Notes: generated from the sequence alone by a model not told the origin. A DNA stretch of 64,000 nt from an uncultured Pirellulaceae bacterium (GCA_937921995.1 CAKZVF010000065.1:1-64000); one strand, 5' to 3'; shown: positions 34,897-45,007, numbered from the stretch's first letter. Made by a program: numbers and translations.

Positions 34897-34955
34897 ATTC
34901 GATCATTTCGTCGGGGGAGTTTCGGCGGGAAAACGCTTTGGCTATCATCGTACCC

Positions 34956-36683
34956 ATGGACAATGAAAAAATAGCCAAGAATCTAACTCAATTAGCCGAC
35001 TTGTTGGAGTTCACCGGAGCCAACGCGTTTCGTCTGCGTGCCTACCGTAACGGGGCTCGGAAAATCAAAGACCTGACCGCTTCGATCCAAACCATGGTCG
35101 CAGCCGGCGAGGACTTGACGAAGCTCGACGGCATCGGCAAAGGCGTCGCCGAAAAATGTATCGAACTTTGCCAGACTGGTAAACTTGGACAGACAGAAGA
35201 ACTGTTCGAGACCGTGCCCCGGACGGTGCTGGATCTGTTGAACGTTCCTAAGCTGGGACCTAAGAAAGCCGCCGCGCTGTTCAATGAACTGCATATTCAG
35301 GATCTGGAGCAGCTCAAAGCCGCTTGCGAAGAAGGCATCGTGAGAGACCTGTCGGGGTTTGGCGAGAAAACCGAACAGTCGATTCTGGCCGGCATCGCGA
35401 TCGCCGTTGCCGCGAATCAGCGCATTTTGTGGGCGACCGCCGATAAGATCGTCCAGCGGCTGCGCGAACATATGGCTGAATGTGCGGCCGTCAATCGAAT
35501 TGAATTTGCCGGTAGCTACCGTCGAGGCAAGGAGACCGTCGGCGACCTTGACATGTTGGTGACCTCGACCGAGGCCGAATCGGTGATGGATCATTTTGGC
35601 CACTTTGAGGATATTACCTCGACCATCGTCCGCGGCGAAACCAAGATGTCGGTGCGGTTGGAGGATGAATTCCAAGTCGATTTGCGCGTGGTGCCGGACG
35701 AGTCCTTTGGCGCGGCGCTACAATACTTCACCGGTTCCAAAGACCACAACGTCAAAGTCAGGGGGCTGGCCAAGGCGAATGGTTTGAAGATAAACGAATG
35801 GGGCGTCTATCGAATCGACGGCGACGAAGAGGAATTGCTCGCCGGCAAAGAGGAAACCGACGTATATCAAGCGTTAGGGTTGCCTTGCTTCGAACCGGAA
35901 CTGCGTGAGGCACGGAAGGAATTCGATTTAGCGCAAGCCGACAAACTACCCGATTTGATCACGCTCGACGACATCCAAGGCGACTTGCACATGCACACGA
36001 CCGAATCTGATGGAAAAGATTCGATCGAAACGATGGCCAACGCCGCGCGCGAGCACGGGCTGAAGTACATTGCGATCACCGACCATTCTAAACGCGTCGC
36101 GATGGCCAATGGGCTGGATGAAAAGCGGCTGCTGAAGCAATGGGCTGAGATCGACGCGATCAACGCGGCGGCGACCGATGATTTTGTGATTCTTAAAGGG
36201 GTCGAGTGTGACATTCTCGAAGCCGGAGGGATGGACATCGAGGATGAGGTGTTGGCACAAGCGGATTGGGTGATCGCCAGTATTCACTATGGACAGAATC
36301 AACCGAGGGATCAGATTACCGAACGGATCCTCGGAGCGATTGAAAATCCCAACGTGACGATGGTGGCTCATCCCACCGGGCGGCTGTTGAACAAGCGTGA
36401 GCCCTACGACGTGGACTTAGATGCCGTTTTCGCGGCCGCGAAATCACATGGAACGCTCTTGGAGCTTAATGCCAATCCGGTGCGGCTGGATCTGAACGAT
36501 GTTTACTTAATGTCCGCCTGTGAAAAAGGTGTTCCAATCGTCATCAACACCGACGCACATCGGACTTTGGGGCTGGCGAATATGAAGTATGGGATCAAGC
36601 AAGCCCGGCGCGGTGGGCTGACCGCGCGCGACGTTGCCAATACGAAATCGCTCAAGCAGTTGAAAAAGCTGATTGGAAAGTAG
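34956..36683 (+). CDS. polX: DNA polymerase X with PHP phosphoesterase domain
   Basis: The product is 575 residues from ATG 34956. The N-terminal helix-hairpin-helix region (ANAFRLRAYRNGARKI; LDGIGKGVAEKCIEL; VPKLGPKKAAALF) precedes the Pol-beta-like nucleotidyltransferase site GSYRRGKETVGDLDMLV with the third acidic residue in FQVDLRVV. The C-terminal PHP domain shows DLHMHTTESDGKDS, ITDHSKR, KGVECDI, HPTGRLL and NTDAHR metal ligands. Bacterial PolX fills short gaps in base-excision repair and has Mn-dependent 3'-5' exonuclease activity. TTG 34938 six codons earlier is the alternative start. Confidence 0.95.
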   Translation: MDNEKIAKNLTQLADLLEFTGANAFRLRAYRNGARKIKDLTASIQTMVAAGEDLTKLDGIGKGVAEKCIELCQTGKLGQTEELFETVPRTVLDLLNVPKLGPKKAAALFNELHIQDLEQLKAACEEGIVRDLSGFGEKTEQSILAGIAIAVAANQRILWATADKIVQRLREHMAECAAVNRIEFAGSYRRGKETVGDLDMLVTSTEAESVMDHFGHFEDITSTIVRGETKMSVRLEDEFQVDLRVVPDESFGAALQYFTGSKDHNVKVRGLAKANGLKINEWGVYRIDGDEEELLAGKEETDVYQALGLPCFEPELREARKEFDLAQADKLPDLITLDDIQGDLHMHTTESDGKDSIETMANAAREHGLKYIAITDHSKRVAMANGLDEKRLLKQWAEIDAINAAATDDFVILKGVECDILEAGGMDIEDEVLAQADWVIASIHYGQNQPRDQITERILGAIENPNVTMVAHPTGRLLNKREPYDVDLDAVFAAAKSHGTLLELNANPVRLDLNDVYLMSACEKGVPIVINTDAHRTLGLANMKYGIKQARRGGLTARDVANTKSLKQLKKLIGK

Positions 36684-37305
36684 CCACGTTGTTGTTCGTT
36701 AGCGGCGAGGCGCTAGCCGCTGGTTCGTTGCGTAGCGTTTTCACGATGTTTCCGGCAAAGGCTCGCTAACCCGTTGGTCGCGATCTTTTGACGGGTTCGA
36801 AGCTTTGCCAACATTGGCTGAATTATTAATCTCGGACGGGCAAGAGTGCCCCATCCAAAGTGGTGAACGCTAAGCGACGTCGCTCCGGACTTCGGCTAAA
36901 GGCTCAATATTCTTGGGGTGTTTCTCGGAGAAATTATCGCCGATGCTTCGTGAAGAAGTTGTTAAGAGGAAAGCTGCGCCGATTGTGTCAGAGACTTTAC
37001 GGATTGCGTGAACAACATTGGCTTTTGTTATTACGGAGCTCTTGATCATTTGCTGGATTGTTCCAAGTGTCGAACTGATTCAATGCGCACGACCAACAAA
37101 GCTTCCCAATAATCAGAAAGGAAAACCGTTTTCGACTGAAAAGATATTTGTTGCTAACAAAGGATGTGCTTCAGGTTGTCGAAACACTAATTCATGGATG
37201 GATGCTATCAACCGCGACACATGGCTCGGAAGCCTTGGGGCAGTTGCTGAAGCACCTTGGTAAATTCGAGCGATGGCACAAAAAATTAGTATGGAGATTA
37301 ATCTA
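36684..37305. other. Intergenic before the porin gene, with one palindrome
   Basis: A palindrome AGCGGC-GAGGCGCTA-GCCGCT at 36701-36721 follows polX. The remaining 580 bases hold only weak, Arg/Lys-rich or unspecific open frames that I do not accept as genes. The segment just before 37306 includes GGAG and probably a long 5' leader for the porin mRNA. Confidence 0.45.
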
Positions 37306-38475
37306 ATGAGCCGCTTAACAACGAAAATGAAACTGGCTCTCGGCATTGCCGGCGCCCTCTTGGCGGGCAGCAATGCAAACGCACAAGAGTACTTTGAAAC
37401 GTACGGAGCATACGAGCCCTATGTCGGAGCTGTTGAAGCTGAACCGGCAGATGATGGCCCTTGGTCACTGTTCGACTTCGAAAACCTTAACGTCGGTGGT
37501 TGGTTCCAGGGTGGATACCACTCAGAGAGCAACGACCTGTTCAACAATCAACCGGACCAATTCAACCTTCATCAAGGTTGGTTGTTCGTCGAGAAGGTTG
37601 CTGAACCAACCGATGGCGGACTTGGATTCGGTTTCCGTTTTGACGGAATGTACGGTATCGACGCTGGCGACACGCAGGCATTCGGTAACAACCCTGGACG
37701 TTGGGATCTCGCAGATAGCTTCCAGCGCGGTGGCGGTTACGGATGGGCGATTCCACAATTGTACGGTGAAGTTGCTGGCGACGCGTGGTCGGTTAAAATC
37801 GGTCACTTCTACACATTGATTGGTTACGAAGTTGTTACCGCTCCCGATAACTTCTTCTACTCTCACGCCATCACGATGTACAACTCTGAGCCGTTTACTC
37901 ACACCGGTGCAATCGGTACTTTTAACGTCAGCGACGACACTACGCTTTACGCTGGTTGGACTGCTGGTTGGGATACTGGTTTCGATCAGTTCGGCAACGG
38001 AAGCAACTTCATGGGTGGTATCAGTACTGCTCTGACTGATGCGACAACAATGACTTACATCACAACCATCGGTGACTTCGGTGCCCGCGGTTCTGATGCT
38101 TACAGTCACAGTTTCGTCTTCGACACACAAGTTTCAGACAACTTCAACTATGTTCTTCAGAGCGATCTTCTTCGCGTTCAAGAAACTGGCGAAGATAATG
38201 TTGGTATCAACCAATACTTCCTGTACACACTAAGCGACACGTTAGCCGCCGGTACTCGTCTTGAGTGGTGGAAAGGTGATACTTTGACGGGTTACGCTCC
38301 ACACGGCGGCGTTCTTCCTGCCTCAGGATCTCACTCTTACTACGCAGCAACATTTGGTTTGAACATCAGACCATCTCAGAACCTGATCGTTCGCCCAGAG
38401 TACCGTTACGATTGGTCACCTGCTCTCGGTTATGAGCAAGGTTACTTCGGCGTGGACGTTATCGCGTTGTACTAA
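37306..38475 (+). CDS. Outer-membrane beta-barrel porin-like protein
   Basis: The product is 389 residues from ATG 37306 with GGAG about 10 bases upstream. The signal peptide is KMKLALGIAGALLAGSNANAQ. The mature protein has alternating aromatic/polar beta strands (FQGGYHSESND, FGFRFDGMYGID, WSVKIGHFYTLIGYEVV, TTLYAGWTAGWDTGF, FGLNIRPSQNLIVRPEYRYDW) and ends in an aromatic residue (VDVIALY), as outer-membrane barrels do. It resembles the planctomycete putative porin/BBP2 group. The strong terminator and isolated position suggest high expression. Solute specificity is unknown. Confidence 0.85.
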   Translation: MSRLTTKMKLALGIAGALLAGSNANAQEYFETYGAYEPYVGAVEAEPADDGPWSLFDFENLNVGGWFQGGYHSESNDLFNNQPDQFNLHQGWLFVEKVAEPTDGGLGFGFRFDGMYGIDAGDTQAFGNNPGRWDLADSFQRGGGYGWAIPQLYGEVAGDAWSVKIGHFYTLIGYEVVTAPDNFFYSHAITMYNSEPFTHTGAIGTFNVSDDTTLYAGWTAGWDTGFDQFGNGSNFMGGISTALTDATTMTYITTIGDFGARGSDAYSHSFVFDTQVSDNFNYVLQSDLLRVQETGEDNVGINQYFLYTLSDTLAAGTRLEWWKGDTLTGYAPHGGVLPASGSHSYYAATFGLNIRPSQNLIVRPEYRYDWSPALGYEQGYFGVDVIALY

Positions 38476-38521
38476 GAACCTATTGATCTTTTGGAAAGAT
38501 CGAAACTTAGGTGAAAATTAA

Positions 38522-38557
38522 AACGGTGCTCTGCTGATCGCAGGGCACCGTTTTTTC
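38522..38557 (+). terminator. Strong Rho-independent terminator of the porin gene
   Basis: AACGGTGC(T)CTGC pairs with GCAG(G)GCACCGTT around a TGATC loop, followed by six Ts. It lies about 47 bases after the porin stop. Confidence 0.92.
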
Positions 38558-39025
38558 GTGCCAAAGGATAGGCACGCTTGCCGGCCCAAGATTTTTAGGT
38601 TCGGCCAAGCTAAGAGTAAATCAAAAAGACAACAGCACTTACTACTTATCGCCCGTGGCTTCGTAATTTTCTAAATCGCTGTCAGTCAACAAAACTCTCG
38701 TCGCCCTTCGTACCCTCGCCAGACCGAACAGTTTGAACAGATTTGGTGCGACTTCCAACGCAACATTCTATCAGGCGGCAAGTTTAACTTCCCATAGCGC
38801 CGATACCCAACAAGTAGCGGATGCCCCTACCGCATGAGGGTCGGCCTTTTTCCAAATCCGGATTTTTCCGCCAAATAACCCAGCTCCCCAGATCATTTGA
38901 TTTTAAGGCCGCAATCGGTCAATTATCGGTAGGCTATTCTCTAGCCATTATCCAAGAAAAGACTTAAACTTGATGGGGTTAGATCAAGCCCTACGTGATT
39001 TGCTTCAACAGATTTTTATAGACCA
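38558..39025. other. Intergenic, no gene recognised
   Basis: About 470 bases between the porin terminator and the DUF1573 gene. No ORF with coding character, RNA gene or repeat was seen; it holds the promoter of the DUF1573 gene. Confidence 0.45.
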
Positions 39026-40039
39026 ATGAATCGCTGTTTAAAAAATACGCTGCTTTTTGTCATCGCGATGGTGTCGTTATGGAGTGCCACTGGCACTTGT
39101 GAGGCTCAGCAATGGGCGCGGTCGATGTTCAGCGAATTTTCCCACGATTTTGGGAACGTCCCCAAAGGCCAACGGCCCGAGCATCGTTTCGTGGTGGTCA
39201 ACAAGTTCAAAGAAGACATCAAGATCCGCAACGTCGTTTCCAGTTGCGGTTGCACATCGGTATCCGTTACCAAGAAAACGCTGAAGATGTGGGAGAAGGC
39301 CGAGGTCGTTGCCGTTTTCAACAGTAACGCCTTCGATGGGTTCAAACAGGCCACCGTGACGGTTCAATTCGAACGCCCTTATGTGGGTGAAGTACAACTG
39401 ACCGTGCGTGGCAACATCGTCAGAACGTCCGGCCTGAGCATGTCGCCTAAGGAAATCAGTTTTGGGCAGGTCACCGAAACGAATCTTCCCGAACGTGTCG
39501 TCAAATTAGAAACCCAGGGCGATCCCAGTTTCCGCGTCGTCGATGTGAAGAGCACGTTTCCACACATTTCGGTATCGTTGAAGGAGACGGTGCGAAATAG
39601 CCAACAGGTCGGCTATGAGATGCGTACGCAGCTGAAGGCAACCATTCCCCCCGGCGCCGCCGATGGGGAACTGATCGTCATTGTCGATGAACGAAATGGT
39701 CGTCGTCAAATCAGGATTCCCTTCGACGCCAAAGTCGTGGCGATCAAGATCAGTCCAGAGGTGATCACGCTGGCCAACGTTAAACCGGGCCAAGAGATTA
39801 AGAAGACGATCATTCTGCAATCCGAACGTGAATTCAACATCACAGACGTCAAATGTCGCACCCGCGCCTATCGCGTCAAGCAAAAGAAGAAGGGCGCCCG
39901 CAAGGTCCATGTGGTGGATGTGATTTACACCGGAGAACAAGAGCCTGGTAAGCACGAATGTGACCTCAGTTTTTACACCGATCTTAATGATGGTGTCTCG
40001 GGCGTGGTCAAAGCGATCGTCGAGATCGAGCCGCAGTAG
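39026..40039 (+). CDS. DUF1573 domain secreted protein
   Basis: The product is 337 residues with a signal peptide (MNRCLKNTLLFVIAMVSLW...CEAQ). The DUF1573 domain begins FSEFSHDFGNVPKGQRPEHRF and contains VVSSCGCTSVSVTKKTL, the CGC motif typical of this Ig-like family. Two further Ig-like strand sets follow (LSMSPKEISFGQVTETNLPERVVKLE and ISPEVITLANVKPGQEIKKTIILQ). DUF1573 proteins are plentiful in planctomycetes and Bacteroidetes as periplasmic or surface proteins; their role is unknown. Confidence 0.88.
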   Translation: MNRCLKNTLLFVIAMVSLWSATGTCEAQQWARSMFSEFSHDFGNVPKGQRPEHRFVVVNKFKEDIKIRNVVSSCGCTSVSVTKKTLKMWEKAEVVAVFNSNAFDGFKQATVTVQFERPYVGEVQLTVRGNIVRTSGLSMSPKEISFGQVTETNLPERVVKLETQGDPSFRVVDVKSTFPHISVSLKETVRNSQQVGYEMRTQLKATIPPGAADGELIVIVDERNGRRQIRIPFDAKVVAIKISPEVITLANVKPGQEIKKTIILQSEREFNITDVKCRTRAYRVKQKKKGARKVHVVDVIYTGEQEPGKHECDLSFYTDLNDGVSGVVKAIVEIEPQ

Positions 40040-40190
40040 ATTCGGGCGGCTTTGGGGTGTCGCTGGTGAATGAGAATGGCTTTGGCCGCATTGATCAGCG
40101 GACCCGCAGGCGGGCTTTGAACAGGGTAGAAGCAACCGCTCATCGAGCGTCTTTTGTGCATTGAAGAATGCATCAGAGGGCGCTGGATTA

Positions 40191-40736
40191 TTAAAGTTCT
40201 TTGGGACGCCAAATATCCATCAGCCGGAAACCTTTGTTCACGACAAGGTTCTTGGCCGCGGCCCAATCGTCGCCTTCCATTTCGACCCACGCGACAGTCG
40301 CCGTCGGCACCGATTCGAAACTGCCGGTCAATTTCTCGATCAGCATCTCGATCCCTGGATTGTGCCCAAGGAACATCACGGAATTAGGCTGCGCCGCATC
40401 CGCTTTGTCGCCAAGTCGCTCCATTTGTTCAACGTACGTGGCCCACGGGGCGAGATAAAGATCCTCGACCGATTCTAAGGATCCGCTGCCGAATACATCG
40501 CCTCCGATGGTGGCCTGACCCTCGAATTGTTCGGCCAGCAATTCCGCAGTCATCACCGTCCGTCTGGCCGACGAATGGAATAGCCTATCTGGGACGAGAT
40601 TTTGCTCTACCAGTAAATGACCCAGTCGAGGCGCGTCTTTGAGGCCTCGTTTGTTCAGCGGGCGATCATGATCGTCCATGCCCGATTCTGCCCATGAGCT
40701 TTTCGCGTGACGCATTATTAAGATAGTTTTTGGCAT
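40191..40736 (-). CDS. sixA: SixA-type histidine phosphatase
   Basis: From ATG 40736 the product is 181 residues: MPKTILIMRHAKSSW contains the phosphohistidine-accepting RH motif (His10), followed by DHDRPLNKRGLKDAPRLG, FHSSARRTVMTAELLAEQ with the second Arg, and VMFLGHNPGIEMLI with the distal His. This is the SixA branch, smaller than phosphoglycerate mutases. SixA removes phosphate from phosphohistidine proteins; which HPr-like or phosphotransfer protein is targeted is unknown. The frame upstream of this ATG to 40784 is not conserved in type. Confidence 0.85.
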   Translation of the reverse strand: MPKTILIMRHAKSSWAESGMDDHDRPLNKRGLKDAPRLGHLLVEQNLVPDRLFHSSARRTVMTAELLAEQFEGQATIGGDVFGSGSLESVEDLYLAPWATYVEQMERLGDKADAAQPNSVMFLGHNPGIEMLIEKLTGSFESVPTATVAWVEMEGDDWAAAKNLVVNKGFRLMDIWRPKEL

Positions 40737-41049
40737 AATTGGTGTGCGTATCGGGTAGGGAAGCTTCGGGAATGAAATGCGCAACCGACATTTTTCTCAA
40801 GTGACCGGTACACCTTATCGGAATAAACGGAACATCAAGCCGCGCAATAAAGGGGCGGAATTAAAACCTTGAGAGGCAATTTTGCTTTTCACAGCAAAAT
40901 CGACCGTGATTTGTCGAGCCTTTGTATAAAATGTTCAGAGCTGTTTATATGCTGCCAAGTGGCGGATATCAATCACGTTAAAATTCTTCATCGCATGGCC
41001 AACCGCCATCAAATTCCCACAATCGACTTGTATCTTACTGGTATTGAAA
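40737..41049. other. Divergent intergenic region
   Basis: About 310 bases between the divergent starts of sixA and the coiled-coil gene. No ORF of note; it must hold both promoters. Confidence 0.45.
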
Positions 41050-43707
41050 ATGAAACGAAAAAAACTGAACGTCATTCTCCAAGGAATTGTTTGCGGGACG
41101 ATCGCGATTAACTTCGCTCCGAACCTTAAAGGTCAAGAATTCGACAATCAACTCAACGGCACGTTTCAAGAAATGGTGTCGCCAATGGCGCTGCCGATTC
41201 TTGATTCCTATGCTCCGGTGCAAACGCCCGGGATGACGGAAATGGAGGTCCCTGGGTCGGCTTACTTCGTGGGCCCTAACGGCGAACGCCTGACTGACCC
41301 AAGCCTGTATCAAGGCAGCAATGCCATTATCGGGCCACAGGTCGGCGGGCAAGCTGTCGGCGAGACGGTCATCTCCGAAGATCCGATCTACGATGGCGAA
41401 AACGTTTACCCGATGGGTACGTTTCCGATGCAAGAGTTCGGCGAACGCATTATTTCAGAAACGACCAGCGATGACAGCGAAGAGACGGTCGATGTTCCGG
41501 GAGCTCTTGAAGGCGAGACAGGCGTCGTCGAAGACGCAGTACAGGGCAGTTCTGGTATGGACACCCAAGCCATGGAAAACGGGCTTCCAGCTGATCAAGT
41601 CGTTCAGCCCAATCTGGATGAGATCGCCGCGGACGAGGTTCAGCCTCCTGCACCCGATGGCGATGCCGAAGAACTCGCGCCGCCAGCAACGGACGCGCCC
41701 GGCGAAAGTGTTGTCGTTGTAGATGAACCGACAGCGGCCATCGCCGACGACGACGCGAAACAAAGTGAACTCCAATCACAGTTGGAGAAACTCAACACAC
41801 GCCACGACCGTTTGAAGCAGCGGATGAGCCAAGCCAATCGTCTGATTGAGAAGCTGACGCAAGAGAAACAAAAGGCTGAAAAGATTGCCAAAGAATCCGC
41901 GGCGTCGATGGGCGAGATTCTGGCGGGCATTGAAGCTCGGAGTCGTAAGGCCAAGGAGATGGCGACGCAGGAACAGGCTGCCGAAGCACAAGCCTTGGAA
42001 CAGGCCAAGGTCAAGGCAGATGCGTTGAACAAGGAGTTAGCGGAAACCAAAAAATTGCTGGCCTCCGCAAACGAAGAACTGAAGCAACCCAAAACCGCCG
42101 ACAAGGCGGTGACTGAAAAAATGACGGCGCTGATGAAAGCCAAAGCGACAGCTGAGGCTGGTTTGGCCAAGCTGAAGAAAGATTCATCAACGGGCACGGA
42201 TAAGCTCAAGAAGCAGATCAAAGGCTTGAAGTCGCAACTAAAACGGGCCGAAGCCAAGGTCAACGACAAAAACGAAAGGACTGCCAAGGTGGTCAAGGAT
42301 CTGGAGAAGGATCTGAAAGCCGCCAAATCGAAAGCGGATAAGGCATCCAAGGCTTTGGCAGATGCTCAAGAGAAGGCCCGCGCGATGGAAAAAGAACTCG
42401 CGTCCAAATCAAAGGCAATGGATTCCAAACGAAACGAGCTGGAATCAATGATGAAGCAGAAACTGGCTGCTAAAGAGAAAGCAATCGCTAGTAAGGAGAA
42501 GGCGATCGCTGAAATGGAAAAAGCGATCGGCGAAAAGGGCAAGGAACTAGATCAAAAAGAAAAGAAGATCAGCGCCTTGAACGAAAAGTTGGAAGCAACT
42601 GAGAAGGAATTCAAGGCAGCTGAAAAAGAAATGACCGAGGCTGCGAAAATGGTTGAGGTGTCGACTCAGGAATTGAACGCAGAATTAAAAGCGTCTGAGG
42701 CCAAGTTGGAATCTCTGAAGAAGGAAATGAAGCAAAAGCTGGCTTCGGCGGAGAAAATGACCACTAAATTGAAAACAGAGTTAGCCGAAGCCACTAATCA
42801 AGCGACCGCTGCGAGCAAAGCCGCCGCCGCGGCACAGACGGAGCTTGAAAAAGTGCAGTCACAGTCAAAGGCGTTGACTGCGAAGTTCAACGCACAGACC
42901 GCGGTGCTGGCGGAGATGAACGCGCAAAAGCTTCAAGACCAAGCAGCTGCTATGAAGTCAGAGGACCCATCAGGGGCAACGGGCATCGCTGCCACGCCCA
43001 GCCCATCACCCGAACCGGCAGTGGGCACAGAACCTAAGACTGAAAAGGCAGCATCGTCTGATGCCGAGGGAGATTCAGAGCGCGAAAAACGCTCCGCAGC
43101 TATGGCGGAAGTTCAGCGCAAACTGGCTGAGCGCGAAGCAGAATTAAAACGTCAAAAATCCGAGAAAGAGGTTGAAGCAAAAGCTGCCGCCGAACAGGCC
43201 GCCAAAGAAGCCGAGATGAAGGCGAAGGCGGAACAGGAAGCGGCGGAGAAAGAGGCAATGGAAAAGAAGGCTGCAGAAAAAGCCGCTGCTGAAGAGGCCG
43301 CTGCAGAAAAAGTCGCTGCTGAAGAAGCCGCCGCCGAGGAAGCAAAGGCACAGAAAGAAGCGTCCATGAAAGCGGCTGCCGAAAGCGCGCAGGCGGGCCA
43401 AGCTTCGAAGTCGCCGCTGTCACAATTAGGCCTCGAAGATCAGATTCGAATCCTCAAATCCCGACGTGATTCTCTGATCTTATTGGCCGAAAAGAAGATT
43501 CGTGCAAAGCGCGAAGCCGAAATCGACGAAATGATTGCTGATGGAAAAGCGGCGGATTCCCCCGCAGTGACAACCGCGCTTGATGAGCTCAACGACGCGA
43601 TCCACTCCAGCAGCGAAAAGTTGACCGCGCGTTACCGTCGAAAAATTGAAAAGCTAAAACAGTCTTTCAAAGCAGCACAAAGCGAAGCCGAATCGACTGA
43701 AAAATAG
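41050..43707 (+). CDS. Very long Ala/Lys/Glu coiled-coil protein, exported
   Basis: The product is 885 residues. A basic N-terminus and hydrophobic stretch (MKRKKLNVILQGIVCGTIAINFA) look like a signal sequence. Residues about 30-230 are an acidic, Pro/Ala/Glu-rich region. From about 235 to 640 an almost uninterrupted coiled coil follows (KLNTRHDRLKQRMSQANRL, then many K-A-E-K heptads). A Pro/Ser break (PSPSPEPAVGTEPK) leads to a second Ala/Glu/Lys helix resembling TolA-like repeats, and a final helical segment (QIRILKSRRDSLILLAEKKIRAKRE). Without a known domain it could be a periplasmic structural or spanning protein. The function is unknown. Confidence 0.75.
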   Translation: MKRKKLNVILQGIVCGTIAINFAPNLKGQEFDNQLNGTFQEMVSPMALPILDSYAPVQTPGMTEMEVPGSAYFVGPNGERLTDPSLYQGSNAIIGPQVGGQAVGETVISEDPIYDGENVYPMGTFPMQEFGERIISETTSDDSEETVDVPGALEGETGVVEDAVQGSSGMDTQAMENGLPADQVVQPNLDEIAADEVQPPAPDGDAEELAPPATDAPGESVVVVDEPTAAIADDDAKQSELQSQLEKLNTRHDRLKQRMSQANRLIEKLTQEKQKAEKIAKESAASMGEILAGIEARSRKAKEMATQEQAAEAQALEQAKVKADALNKELAETKKLLASANEELKQPKTADKAVTEKMTALMKAKATAEAGLAKLKKDSSTGTDKLKKQIKGLKSQLKRAEAKVNDKNERTAKVVKDLEKDLKAAKSKADKASKALADAQEKARAMEKELASKSKAMDSKRNELESMMKQKLAAKEKAIASKEKAIAEMEKAIGEKGKELDQKEKKISALNEKLEATEKEFKAAEKEMTEAAKMVEVSTQELNAELKASEAKLESLKKEMKQKLASAEKMTTKLKTELAEATNQATAASKAAAAAQTELEKVQSQSKALTAKFNAQTAVLAEMNAQKLQDQAAAMKSEDPSGATGIAATPSPSPEPAVGTEPKTEKAASSDAEGDSEREKRSAAMAEVQRKLAEREAELKRQKSEKEVEAKAAAEQAAKEAEMKAKAEQEAAEKEAMEKKAAEKAAAEEAAAEKVAAEEAAAEEAKAQKEASMKAAAESAQAGQASKSPLSQLGLEDQIRILKSRRDSLILLAEKKIRAKREAEIDEMIADGKAADSPAVTTALDELNDAIHSSSEKLTARYRRKIEKLKQSFKAAQSEAESTEK

Positions 43708-43826
43708 GTACGCTTATCGCGTTTGCCGATGGTGAGGTACCACCGGCACGCGGATATTCTTCTTCAAAATCGCGTGGGAGATTGAAAGCGCGAGTCGCTC
43801 TCAATGCCAGTCTGAAGCGCAATGGC

Positions 43827-44642
43827 CTACGCGCCCATCAGTTGCCAGATGACGACGGCCAAACCAAACGGGATCAGGTAATAGGCAAACCAGTGCAGCT
43901 TACCCGCTTCCAACCACTTCACCAGGATCGTCAGCGAGACCCAGCCAACGGCAAACGCGATCACCAACCCAACCAGCAACGTCATCGGTTCGGTCTCAGT
44001 TTTGCCAACCTCGATGATATCTTTCAGCTCCAAGACGGTCGCACCTAAAATCGCCGGGATAGCCAGCAGAAACGAAAACGTCGCTGCCGATTGACGGCTG
44101 AGCCCCAGCAGCGAGCCCATCACGATCGTCGATCCACTTCGTGAGATTCCCGGTAGCAGCGCGAACGCCTGAGCCAGTCCGATCAGGATCACCGTTTTGT
44201 AATCCATGTTCACGTATTCCTTCTCGCCCTGCTTCAGTTTCGACAACACGATCAGCATGATGCCCGTGATTGGAAACATCAGACCCGACAACAGCGTGTT
44301 CGCCAGCAGAGGTTCGTGCATCTTCTTTAAATAGATGCCGATAATCGCCGCCGGCACCGTCCCAATAATCAACATTGGAATCACACGTCGATCGGAACTC
44401 AGCAACGCCCAAATGCGTTTCCAGTAGAAACCGATGATCGCCAACAACGTCCCGAAATGCAGAACAATATTCAGCTCAGCTGATTCCGACAGTTTTCCCA
44501 TCATGGACTGAAAAACGTTCAAATGTCCTGACGAACTAATTGGCAGGAATTCGGCGATGCCTTGAACAATGGCCAGAATGACCACTTGAACGAATTGAGG
44601 TATCGCGGCGATCTGTTCGGTAATTTCGGCAATCAAATACAT
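43827..44642 (-). CDS. uppP: Undecaprenyl-diphosphatase
   Basis: The product is 271 residues with eight hydrophobic helices. AIVQGIAEFLPISSSGHLNVF carries the Glu and Ser/His motif, and LLPGISRSGSTIVMGSLLGLSRQSAATFSFLLAIPAILGA carries the catalytic Arg and PGxSRSG motif of UppP/BacA. It dephosphorylates undecaprenyl diphosphate to recycle the lipid carrier for peptidoglycan and surface polysaccharides and gives bacitracin tolerance. ATG 44642 starts the family-typical N-terminus. Confidence 0.95.
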   Translation of the reverse strand: MYLIAEITEQIAAIPQFVQVVILAIVQGIAEFLPISSSGHLNVFQSMMGKLSESAELNIVLHFGTLLAIIGFYWKRIWALLSSDRRVIPMLIIGTVPAAIIGIYLKKMHEPLLANTLLSGLMFPITGIMLIVLSKLKQGEKEYVNMDYKTVILIGLAQAFALLPGISRSGSTIVMGSLLGLSRQSAATFSFLLAIPAILGATVLELKDIIEVGKTETEPMTLLVGLVIAFAVGWVSLTILVKWLEAGKLHWFAYYLIPFGLAVVIWQLMGA

Positions 44643-44830
44643 GACAACAACTCGATCGTATTGCTAGAGGCTGGAGGATAGTGAGGCTAGGATGATAGTA
44701 AATGCGGTGCTATTACCAAATACCAATGACGCTCCTGCTCTTCCCGGGTGCTCGATCTGGGCCAACGGTGGCCAATCTACAACGAAAACAACGGCCTGCG
44801 AAAGATGGGATCGGCCCACCTTCGACCGGA

Positions 44831-44886
44831 AGCGCTTTCGGGGTAGCGCTTTCGGGGATGCGCTTTCGGGGATGCGCTTTCGGAAA
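44831..44886. repeat. 14-bp tandem repeat, four units
   Basis: Four units of AGCGCTTTCGGGGT type (44831-44844, 44845-44858, 44859-44872, 44873-44886), the last diverging at its end. They lie upstream of leuC in the otherwise empty 365-base gap between uppP and leuC. Each unit contains AGCGCT or TGCGCT, so it could form small hairpins. Confidence 0.8.
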
Positions 44887-45007
44887 ACGCAAACACGGAT
44901 TATCATGAACCCATAACGGTCAATGCGCGTCCTTCAATCGCATCGGCTTGAACCGACCGGAAACCACTAATCATCCGAAAATACCTTAAGCAACCCCTGG
45001 AAACAGA

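Noticed and set aside
37018..37263. An 81-codon frame before the porin gene
   Set aside because: It has no ribosome site, no domain, and probably lies in the porin leader.
41640..42350. Long minus-strand frames (236 codons and shorter) opposite the coiled-coil gene
   Set aside because: Ser/Ala/Leu-rich antisense artefacts of Lys/Glu/Ala codons; the plus strand has the export signal and continuous heptads.
44831..44886. CRISPR-like array
   Set aside because: Units are 14 bp and directly adjacent, with no spacers and no cas genes in the window.
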